Assembly (NCBI GenBank): GCA_937879965.1
Contig: CALFMP010000051.1
Span: 1 to 64,000, forward strand
Reading direction: 5' to 3'
From: QKMZ01 sp012965515
GTDB taxonomy: Bacteria; Cyanobacteriota; Vampirovibrionia; Obscuribacterales; Obscuribacteraceae
Length of the DNA: 64,000 nt
Shown: piece by piece, positions 43,068 through 51,300 of the stretch
How positions within the stretch are numbered: position 1 is the first letter of the stretch
Layout of the letters: every line of letters begins with the position of its first letter
Made by a program: the position numbers and the translations under genes
The notes under the pieces: model-generated
The model's input: only the letters and a program-made list of their open reading frames with translations
What the model was told of the DNA's origin: nothing
Database searches by the model: none

Positions 43068-44048
43068 ATGGAGGCTTATCGACAGTCACAAGAGTACAAT
43101 AACCTTCTGGATCATTATATGCCGCAGTCCCCCACAACACACAAAGATTTGCACAAAGCCGCCATCGGCTTGCTTTTCACGCTTGTATATCTATTCGAGA
43201 TGCAGGCGGCTGCGGCTGAAACACCGGCACAAGCGGTGTCTGCAAGTGTCGCACCGAAAGGTGCGCAGTCGAAGCTTGTAAAGAAAGAGGCGGCTAGGGC
43301 TGTGTCGGCGCCTGTCAAACCTATGGTCGCACCGACAGCGCCAGTTACCGTCCCTGAACTTAAGTCGCCAGCCAGTAAAGTTGGAAAGTTGCGTGATATT
43401 CCTCTTTCTACTCTCAATGGAGACAAAGCACCAGCAAAGCCCGAAGTGAAGACCGATAGCAAGTCTGAGACGAAGACCGCAGGCAAGAACGCAGACAAAA
43501 ATGCAAACAAGAAGCCTGATGTTGAAAAGAAAGCCGAAGCTCAGGCACAAAAGAACGCTTCGCCAACCAAACCAAAACGAGTTACTGCAGCGGCTCCGCG
43601 CTTAAACAACGGTCTGGTCCCCCCGCCTCCGCCAATCGTACCGATTGGCATGGATGCGCTGGGAATGTACGGTCAGCCAGTCGACTATCTCTCATTGAAA
43701 GAGCTGGAGGGACGCAAGAAGGAGTTGACGGCGCGTTTCAACGAGCTTGATTCCATTGTTGGAGATGGTGTGAGGCAGATAAGAGAGCGCCAGGAGCACG
43801 CCGCTTTATTCGAATCCCTCTATCAAGAAGGCGTGGTCAGCCGCAAAGAGTTGGAAAACGCCAAAAGAGAAGTTGGAGAAATTGATCGAGATCTCAAATT
43901 CAAACAAGATGAGTTGGAGTCTGTGAAGATCTCGATGAAAGCTGTCAACAACAGGCTTGCCGTCTTAAAGAAAGCGGAAGAGAAGTTGAATGCAAGCAAG
44001 AAGAATATTGGAGTAATGAAAACGAAGAGCGCTGTGAAGAAGAAATAG
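43068..44048 (+). CDS. Exported Lys/Ala/Pro-rich coiled-coil protein
   Basis: 326 residues from ATG 43068; ATG 43119 (MPQSPTTHKDLHKAAIG...) gives a more normal signal peptide ending near EMQAAAA. A low-complexity Ala/Lys/Pro/Val region (~50-175) includes a PPPPP run, then a coiled coil (~205-315: LKELEGRKKELTARFNELD, then KELENAKREVGEIDRDLKFKQ). The tail is Lys-rich. This may be an envelope-tether or cell-wall-associated protein; no family recognised. Confidence 0.65.
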   Translation: MEAYRQSQEYNNLLDHYMPQSPTTHKDLHKAAIGLLFTLVYLFEMQAAAAETPAQAVSASVAPKGAQSKLVKKEAARAVSAPVKPMVAPTAPVTVPELKSPASKVGKLRDIPLSTLNGDKAPAKPEVKTDSKSETKTAGKNADKNANKKPDVEKKAEAQAQKNASPTKPKRVTAAAPRLNNGLVPPPPPIVPIGMDALGMYGQPVDYLSLKELEGRKKELTARFNELDSIVGDGVRQIRERQEHAALFESLYQEGVVSRKELENAKREVGEIDRDLKFKQDELESVKISMKAVNNRLAVLKKAEEKLNASKKNIGVMKTKSAVKKK

Positions 44049-44709
44049 GCAATTTCGTTTGGTATCAAATATGGTGCGGCGGTTTTTGTAGTTTCTATCT
44101 TTCGCTCGTATTGCTCATTTTGAATGTGTTTGGCCCGGCAGTTATATATAAGTAGTGAAGCCGCAAAGCCTCATTGGACGGCGTAACCCCCACCAGCGAA
44201 GGGTTTGCAGTCTAGTTGTCAGTCTGGCTTGCATAGTCGAAAGATTAGATGTATTCGCTGGCGCAATCTTTTGCTCTTCAAAGCGGCTGAAAGTAGGAAC
44301 CTGTGGTGCTTTTGTGCCATCAAACCCGCTTTTCGTTACTGGGCCGAAAATTCGATGAGCCGCATTTAGACTTTGGTTGCTAAGAGGCGCTATTCAAGGC
44401 GGTTTTACCCTTATTGTTTATTGGCGATAATTTCAAGAGCCGCTTCAGATGAGACAAGAGTCATAATAGGCGTTTTGATTAAACGCCGAAACTGAGACTA
44501 TGAAACCCTTCTCAGGTTGCAAAGGGTAAACAGTAATGGATCGTTAAAAGCGGCTCACTGTGCCGTTTTTGCCGATACTATGGTGAGCACGGAAACGTTG
44601 CTGGCGCATGAAAGCCGCATAAAAACTGGGTTTCGCATACCGCGGGACCAGATATCGGCTGCGCAGGGTCAAGGCAACAGTCAAATTTACAAACATTAGG
44701 AGTGACTAA
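44049..44709 (+). other. 661-bp gene-free region with multiple hairpins upstream of hsp20
   Basis: No credible open frame. Visible structures: GGCGTTT-TGATT-AAACGCC (44469-44487), an ACCCTT/AAGGGT stem (~44503-44527), and a CGGC...GCCG-TTTTT terminator-like end (44551-44570). AGCCGC or its complement occurs at least six times (44159, 44283c, 44358, 44438, 44550c, 44613). It may hold a small RNA and the hsp20 promoter/leader. No known riboswitch family could be assigned. Confidence 0.45.
44469..44570 (+). ncRNA. Candidate small RNA ending in a Rho-independent-like terminator
   Basis: Three consecutive stems (44469-44487, ~44503-44527, 44551-44565) followed by TTTTT. The 5' end is unknown and no sequence family was recognised, so this is tentative. 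Confidence 0.25.
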
Positions 44710-45231
44710 ATGTTTTTCAACCGCACAATCAGAAATTTCCAATTGATGGACAGACCGGTAAACCGTTATTTCGAAAACCGCCACCTTCATTCATTTGGTT
44801 CTGAATTGACCAACTGGAACTGGCAGCATGCTAACTACAGCACACCTGAAACCGATGTGCTCGAACTCGACGAACAATACCTCCTCGAAATCGCTCTTCC
44901 GGGCGTAACTCTCGATGATGTAGAACTCAAAATCGAAGAAAACCTGCTCACCATGGTCGCTAAGCGCACTCCTTCGTTGTTCGAAGAAAGAGCACAATAC
45001 CTCCAAAAAGAGCTTCCCTGCTACTTGGTCCGTGAATTCTTCTTCGAGCAAGAAATCATCCAAGATCAAATCGAAGCTCGCTTGGATCGCGGCATTCTCT
45101 TCATCAGCATTCCGAAGATGGAAATTGCAACCCGCATTCCTGTATCGGTAGGCACGATGGACATGCACCTTCCTGGTTTGAAAACCAGAAAAGAAACCGT
45201 ACGCAGCGGCAAAGAAGTAACCATCAAGTAA
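44710..45231 (+). CDS. Small heat-shock protein (Hsp20)
   Basis: 173 residues. Alpha-crystallin domain from ~45 to ~150: ETDVLELDEQYLLEIALPGVTLDDVELKIEENLLTMVAKR, and the closing strands DRGILFISIPK. ATP-independent holdase against protein aggregation. Strong SD AGGAG seven bases before the ATG. No CIRCE element seen. Ends in a very strong terminator. Confidence 0.92.
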   Translation: MFFNRTIRNFQLMDRPVNRYFENRHLHSFGSELTNWNWQHANYSTPETDVLELDEQYLLEIALPGVTLDDVELKIEENLLTMVAKRTPSLFEERAQYLQKELPCYLVREFFFEQEIIQDQIEARLDRGILFISIPKMEIATRIPVSVGTMDMHLPGLKTRKETVRSGKEVTIK

Positions 45232-45275
45232 ACTTCCGCTGTGGTCTCCTACTTTTAAGGTAAGAGAGAAGAATT

Positions 45276-45303
45276 AGAGAGGGGAGCGATCCCCTCTCTT
45301 TTT
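45276..45303 (+). terminator. Rho-independent terminator after hsp20
   Basis: AGAGAGGGGA-GCGA-TCCCCTCTCT followed by TTTT: ten perfect pairs with a GNRA-type loop. Confidence 0.9.
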
Positions 45304-45341
45304 ACGTGCATGGTGGCACGGCGCATTTGAGTCTAGGAAGA

Positions 45342-45370
45342 GAAAGGGCGCATTGTACATGCGCCCTTTC
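45342..45370. repeat. GGGCGCAT palindrome (dispersed repeat / terminator)
   Basis: GAAAGGGCGCA pairs perfectly with TGCGCCCTTTC around TTGTACA. It sits between hsp20 and the end of the WG-repeat gene (minus). Shares GGGCGCAT...ATGCGCCC with the element at 59491-59513. Confidence 0.6.
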
Positions 45371-45395
45371 AATCTCGATTGCTACTCTTCTCGAC

Positions 45396-46430
45396 CTAGT
45401 CGACTTGCACCGCTGCAAGACTTTCAACGAATTCTGTAGCGGCTTGATACTTAGGAGCGATAACCAGTTTGCCCTTCTGGTCTATGTAACCCCATTTACC
45501 ATCTTTGATTCGCACCGCTGCAAGACCATCGGTAAATGAATGTGCATTAGGAAATTTTGGTTCGATAACCATTTTTCCTTTCGTATCGACATAACCGTAT
45601 CCATCCTTTGTTCGCACAAGTGCGAGGCCACCATTGAATTTTTCAGCGGCGAGGAATTTTGCCGGGATAGCGAATTTGCCTGACTTATCAACGAAACCCC
45701 ATTGACCCTTGGTTTCGATTACGGACAATCCGTCTGCGAATGCAGATGGAGCCTCGATTCGTTCTCTGTAGACGATCACGCCGGCCTTGTCGATTAGTCC
45801 GAAGCGTCCATCGAGTGTTGTGACTTCCGCGATGCAATCCTTGTCGTGGGGAGCAGCTTCGGAAAATTTCTCTTTGATGATCACTTTGCCATTTTCATCG
45901 ACGTATCCCCAACCTGCGTCTGTCTTGAATGCGCCCAGACCACACGAGAATTTGCCTATGTCTTTATAGCCTTCTGCAATTTTCTTGTTTTCTTTACTGA
46001 TATAGGACCAGTAATTTCCTTCTTTGACACCGGCAAAGCCTTCGCTAAATTCTTTTGCGCCGTCATAGTCGAGCGGTACAACAAGCTTTCCGGTTTTGTC
46101 GATATAGCCCCACTTTCCGTTGGTGCTGACTGCTGCCATGCCATCGGAAAACGGAGTGACTACGTCGTATTTCGGTTCGATAGTTTCTTTGCCTTCTTTG
46201 TCTATATAACCCCAGCGTCTATCTTTGACGACTGCAGCAAGACCTTCAGAAAATGGCTTGACGGCTTCATATTTCGGTTCGATCACTACTTTGCCTGTAG
46301 CATCGACAAACCCCCACTTGTTGTGCGGATCGAAAGGCTCCTTTTCAGTGAGAACCTTCGGAGGGGTCGTGCAAGCTACAGTTGCCAGCGAAAAAAAAGT
46401 AAGCAGCACAGATTTCAGTAAGCGGTTCAC
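45396..46430 (-). CDS. WG-repeat lipoprotein
   Basis: About 344 residues from GTG 46430 (MNRLLKSVLLTFFSLATVAC), which gives a lipoprotein-type signal ending ATVAC and has GGAG upstream; a longer frame starts at TTG 46451. About eight WG beta-hairpin repeats follow (HNKWGFVDATGKVVIEPKYEAV, RRWGYIDKEGK, GKWGYIDKTGK ... GKWGYIDQKGK), each ~36 residues. WG-repeat proteins are surface or periplasmic and of mostly unknown partners. Confidence 0.85.
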   Translation of the reverse strand: MNRLLKSVLLTFFSLATVACTTPPKVLTEKEPFDPHNKWGFVDATGKVVIEPKYEAVKPFSEGLAAVVKDRRWGYIDKEGKETIEPKYDVVTPFSDGMAAVSTNGKWGYIDKTGKLVVPLDYDGAKEFSEGFAGVKEGNYWSYISKENKKIAEGYKDIGKFSCGLGAFKTDAGWGYVDENGKVIIKEKFSEAAPHDKDCIAEVTTLDGRFGLIDKAGVIVYRERIEAPSAFADGLSVIETKGQWGFVDKSGKFAIPAKFLAAEKFNGGLALVRTKDGYGYVDTKGKMVIEPKFPNAHSFTDGLAAVRIKDGKWGYIDQKGKLVIAPKYQAATEFVESLAAVQVD

Positions 46431-46731
46431 TTTGCGTACTCCACGAGACAAACAGGCAAACCAAAACCATCAGCGGGGCTGATTAAGATGCGGGGCGCGA
46501 TCGATTTTTGGTAAAGAGTAAGAGACACCTAACTCCATCTTCTAATATACCCCTACTATCGTCTAGGGTTAAGCGTATTTGCTGCAAGAAATGGTGCCTT
46601 TTTTGGTGCTGTTCTCGCAAAGGGTCAGCAGGTGACCGTTTGCAGGTTCGAAATTCCGTGCATGTTGGACTTCCGGCTGTTCTTTATTAGCCGCTCAAAG
46701 GTCTGGAAATTACTGATAACTCTGTTGCCTT

Positions 46732-48306
46732 TTAACTACTCGGTTGAGAAGCGGCCAATTTTGAGTGCCTGAATCCGTAAAGCCAGTAAAGCAAACCACC
46801 TAAAGCCATCCAGACAACGAAACGGACCCAGGTATTGATTGGCAAGCTCAGCATCAGAAAGAAGCACGACAGAATGCCCAGCCACGGCACAATCGGCACC
46901 AGAGGGCATTTGAAGGGGCGAGTGTGATGCGGATCTGTTTTGCGAAGAATCAGCACCCCACCGCAAACGAGAATGAAAGCAGCAAGGGTGCCGATATTGG
47001 TCAGTTCGGCAGCAAATCCGATGTCGATGAATAGTGCGGCAAATCCGACGAAGAGTCCCGTCAGTATGGTTGGTACGAACGGAGTTTTGTATTTCGGGTG
47101 AAGAACTGCGAACATTTTCGGCAGCAAGCCGTCTCGTGCCATTGCCATAAAAATTCGAGGCTGACCGAGTTGGAAAACTAGAAGAACAGAAGTCATCCCT
47201 GCCAGCGCTCCGATGGAAACAAAAATGTGCGCCCAGGGTTGTTTGGTTGCAGCGATGGCGGTGGCAACCGGTGCTGCGTCGTTGGCGTAGGTTTGATACG
47301 GAAGAATACCGGTGAGGACAAGAGACACCGCAGCATACAGAATCGTGCAGATTGCCAGGCTGCCGAGCATCCCGATTGGCATGTCTCTTTGTGGGTTCTT
47401 TGTTTCCTCGGCGGTAGAACTGACGGCATCAAAACCGATGAAACTGAAAAAGACTATTGCCGCACCACCCATGATACCGGCGAATCCGGTTGGCGCGAAT
47501 GGCTGCCAATTTTCCGGATGAACATACGCCATTCCGAAGAGTACAAAGAAGATTACGACGCCTGTTTTGACTATCACGGCTATCGTGTTGACCCATGAGC
47601 TTTCTTGAACTCCAACAACGAGAACGTAAGTGATCAAAAGCACAATCACGAGAGCAGGCACATTCATTGCCAGAGCCATGCCGCCGACAGTCGGCAGATC
47701 CATAGAGCTGTACATGTTGGCGATGTTCGGATCCGTCTTCAGGGCTTCCAGCCGGACCATTGCTGTATGTGGGTCAGAGGCAAGCCATAGAGGCATTTTA
47801 TAGCCGGTTATGCCTGTTAGAACGTTCTGGAAATAGTCTGACCAGCTGACTGCAACCGCGATGTTTCCCACTGCGTATTCGAGGATCAAATCCCAACCGA
47901 TAATCCACGCAATCAGCTCTCCCAATGAGGCATATGCGAACGTATAAGCGGAGCCGGAAACAGGTATCATCGCTGCCAACTCTGCATAACACAGGGCGGC
48001 AAAGCCGCAGGCAACGGCAGCGATGAGAAATGAGATTACGATTGCCGGGCCGGCGCCATCGCGCCCCAGAGAAGAATGCAGTAAAAAGTTGATGATCGGC
48101 GTCGACATTATGTCTTGATGTACTGTCGCCTGCCCTGCTGCCGCAGTACCGGTCAGGGCGAAAATGCCTGAGCCTATGGTGGCTCCGACTCCGAATGCGA
48201 TCAGGTCGAGAGCCGTCAGAGACTTCTTCAACTGGTGTGCAGACGATTCTGCCTCAGCGATGAGTTGACCCGGAGGTTTGGTGCGCAAAAGCTGAGCCAA
48301 AGACAA
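46732..48306 (-). CDS. APC-family amino acid permease (CAT-like)
   Basis: 524 residues, about 12-14 membrane segments. The family motif FGVGATIGSGIFALTG is near residues 37-52, and GFDAVSSTAEETKNPQRDMP near the TM6-loop matches cationic amino-acid transporters of the YfnA/CAT type. Likely imports amino acids with proton or sodium. 45 bp after the giant S55 protein gene, so may be transcribed with it. Confidence 0.9.
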   Translation of the reverse strand: MSLAQLLRTKPPGQLIAEAESSAHQLKKSLTALDLIAFGVGATIGSGIFALTGTAAAGQATVHQDIMSTPIINFLLHSSLGRDGAGPAIVISFLIAAVACGFAALCYAELAAMIPVSGSAYTFAYASLGELIAWIIGWDLILEYAVGNIAVAVSWSDYFQNVLTGITGYKMPLWLASDPHTAMVRLEALKTDPNIANMYSSMDLPTVGGMALAMNVPALVIVLLITYVLVVGVQESSWVNTIAVIVKTGVVIFFVLFGMAYVHPENWQPFAPTGFAGIMGGAAIVFFSFIGFDAVSSTAEETKNPQRDMPIGMLGSLAICTILYAAVSLVLTGILPYQTYANDAAPVATAIAATKQPWAHIFVSIGALAGMTSVLLVFQLGQPRIFMAMARDGLLPKMFAVLHPKYKTPFVPTILTGLFVGFAALFIDIGFAAELTNIGTLAAFILVCGGVLILRKTDPHHTRPFKCPLVPIVPWLGILSCFFLMLSLPINTWVRFVVWMALGGLLYWLYGFRHSKLAASQPSS

Positions 48307-48351
48307 TGCTCAATCCCCTATCTTGCTGTTTCAGAAGAACCAATGATCGTT

Positions 48352-51300
48352 CTATTTGAGCGTCAATGTTACGGTCTTGGTTTCTGTGTTGCCAGCTTGA
48401 TCGGTTACTTCAATGACAAATTTGTGGGCACCTGACTTCACATCGACAAGTTCTGCGCTCAGTGTGGCAGTCTGTGAATCCGCAGCCTCCTGTGTGCCGT
48501 CCGCGCTGACACGCATCATGGCGAATGGCGAACCATCGTCAATCTTATATGTGGCATTTGTGATCAAGGAAAGCTTATCTTCGGCTGTTAAGACCAGACG
48601 ATATGCGTCTTTCTCTCCGCTTACCAGTTTTACATCGGAAATCGAAGGCGGCGAATTGTCGATTGTGATCGTTCCCCATCGCTCGTTTTCCATGAAGCCG
48701 CGCGGATTGGAGAGGCGATCGTCAAGTTTGACTCGCAGAATATAATTGCCGTCTTTCTGTTTTGTCGTATCCCAGTTGTAAGTGAATTGCTCGGTTGCAG
48801 ATTCAGAATCGCCTTGCGTCGCCGATTTAATTGCGCTGAGCGCTTTTGCTAAGGTCGCTTCGGAACTGTCTTTCGCGCCCACTTTTGTTTTTGATTTGTC
48901 TTTATTGTTGTCCTTGTTCTGGGCGGTGTCTTTGCTAGCATCCTTTGTCGAATCTTTGCCTGCGTCTTTGATCGCTGCCTTGTTCTGCGGGTCTTTGTTT
49001 TGTGGATCTTTGTTTGCCGGAGCGTCTTTACCTGGTCCAGGATCAGTTTTTGGTTTTTCGGCGGCCTTTTCTTTGTCGGAGCCCGGCAAATCAGGTGCTT
49101 TCTTCGCCTGTGGTGAGTCGTCCTTCTTATCCGGTGGCTGGGCTGACTCACTTAACTTTCTATCTTTGGATTTTTGCTCGCTCTTTTCGGGATTTGCACC
49201 TTCTGTGGAATCTCCGTCCGGTTTTTTCTCCTTTACTTCGCCTTTGACTTCTTTCTCGTCTTTGTCCGAGACATCAGTTTTCTCGGGCTTGTCGGTTTCG
49301 GTTTTTTCGGTTTTTTCCGTTTTTTCCGACTTGTCGGCTTTGTCAGTTTTTTCTGATTTCTTTTCTTTAGAGTCTTTAGAGTCTTTGCTCGAGTCTTTTT
49401 TCGAACGCAGGTCGGCAGCTAGTGTCTTCCATGTCTTTCCGTCGTCGTCAGAAAGCTCCATAGAGAGCAACATATTGTCGTGATCAGGGTCGTTGCCGGT
49501 TACGGTTACATCTTGCTTGCCCGAGAGATGCGCCCCCGCATTCACCGAAATGCTGCTCATATACGGCTGAGCATTCGTCGGCAAGTAAGTTACATCCACT
49601 CGACGTACAGTATTCGGCTCATAGCCTTTGCGCACGGTAAGCACTTTTCCATCTTGTGGTTTCCACTTGAGTCGATACTGTAAATATCGTCCACGCGGAG
49701 AATTGAGCAAAAATCCTTCATTGGATGCATTGGCTGCGCTCCACTTAGACCAACTGGCGTCCGGCTGGCTGGTATTGCCGGTGCGCGTATCCACTGAAAG
49801 TCTGCTCAAGAGCTGTGGATCGAGTCCGCTCAAGCCGCTGTAGGCAAGTAATTTCGACCAATTGGCCGGTCGGTGGGCATCGCGAATCTGCGAATTGTAC
49901 GTTGCCTTTGCAGATGGTGCCAGATCGAGTTTCAAGACTCGAGGGAAATTGCTGGTTGCGGCAAACAAATGCCCGCGTCCGTCCAGAGCCAAGGCCGATA
50001 CCGCTTCTTCCTCAGTATGCGCCACCGGCACGAAGTAAGAGCGACCCGTTATCTCTTCTTGCTTGGCTTGCGTGATATCGCCTTCTGCATCTCCTGCGAA
50101 AACTGTGTCGCTTGCAGGGTCGTATATTAGAGAAAAGAATCCGTCGCTGGTCGCAAGAGTGTCTGCTTCTCCGGATGGCTTGACCTTGAAGAAATGACCG
50201 GTTCCTGATGTGGTTATGTATAGATTGCCTTTCGAGTCTTTGACGGCACCTGTGACGATGTGGTCGCTTGTTTGATATTCAGCTCTTGCATTACCGCTGC
50301 CGTCGATGCTGTATACAGCACCTTTCTCGGCGGTGCCCACATAGATACGTTTGTCATGCTTGGAAAACCAAAGCGATGTTATGTGTGCTTGCCCGGAGTC
50401 GAAAACAACCGAAGCTGATTTCTTCGCTGCGTCATAGCGCCAAACTTTACCGTCTGCAGCGACACCGGCGTAAATGTTGTCGTGGTCATCTACGCATAAT
50501 GTGGTGACAGTGTCGCCGCCCGTTTTAAACAGAACATCGTGTTTGTCACTATTGGGCTTGACTGACAAAACTCGGTCACCGGGAACTGCGGCTGCGTAGA
50601 TGGAACCTTTGCTATCTACGACTATTGCCGGTGAAAATGAGCAATCCAGTTTGGCGAGCTGTTCGGGATTGGCGGCTCCTTCCTTCCAGGCATATATTTT
50701 GTTGTGAGCGCTGAAATAGACAGTTCCGTTCATACAAGCCGCAGACCAAATCTGCATTTCAGGTGCAACTGCACTGCGGGCTATTTCGTGGAAACCTGGT
50801 GATAGGCGTCCACGACTGTCAATTGAAACTTCTTCAGCCTTTCCGTTGCGGAAATCTTCTTCGGTTGCTTGTCGCCAGGCCAAGGCTGAGCGCATGTGCG
50901 GATATTGTTTGGCTGCGGAAAAACTGGTGGCAGCGCTGGCTGTGTCGCGTTTTTCACTAGAGGAAGAACTCGATGACGAGCTTGAAATTGCGCTGGCAAT
51001 CGATGACGCAAGCGCGCTGGCGGTGGAAGCACCGGATGATGAACTGGTGTCGGATTTACGCGTGGGGCTTGTATCCAGGACCTTTCTGGCCTGATCGGTC
51101 ATGTAAATTCCATCTTGCGATGAATATGAGTTGGTCGGATTTACGGTGTAGAACGGCGAATGCGCCATTGCCTTTTCTTTGCGTTCGACCGTCAGGGCAA
51201 GTAAGTGCATTCCATCAAGAAGCCAGGATTCAGCGGCTTTCGCGCGTACCTCTCCTTTTACAATCTGGGGACCTTTTGTATAACGGTCTGAGAAAAAAAG

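Noticed and set aside
44155..44220. CGCAAAGCC segment resembling a c-di-GMP-I riboswitch core
   Set aside because: The rest of the GEMM consensus (GGCAAACC, GAAA loop, GGTAGCGGGG) is absent around it.
46640..46665. CAGGTTCGAAATTCC resembling a tRNA T-arm
   Set aside because: The T-loop position after TTCGAAA is not C and no acceptor, D-arm or anticodon stem fits around it.
48782..49483. 233-codon Ser/Phe-rich plus-strand frame
   Set aside because: It is the complement of the Lys/Asp/Glu/Ser low-complexity segment of the giant minus-strand protein.
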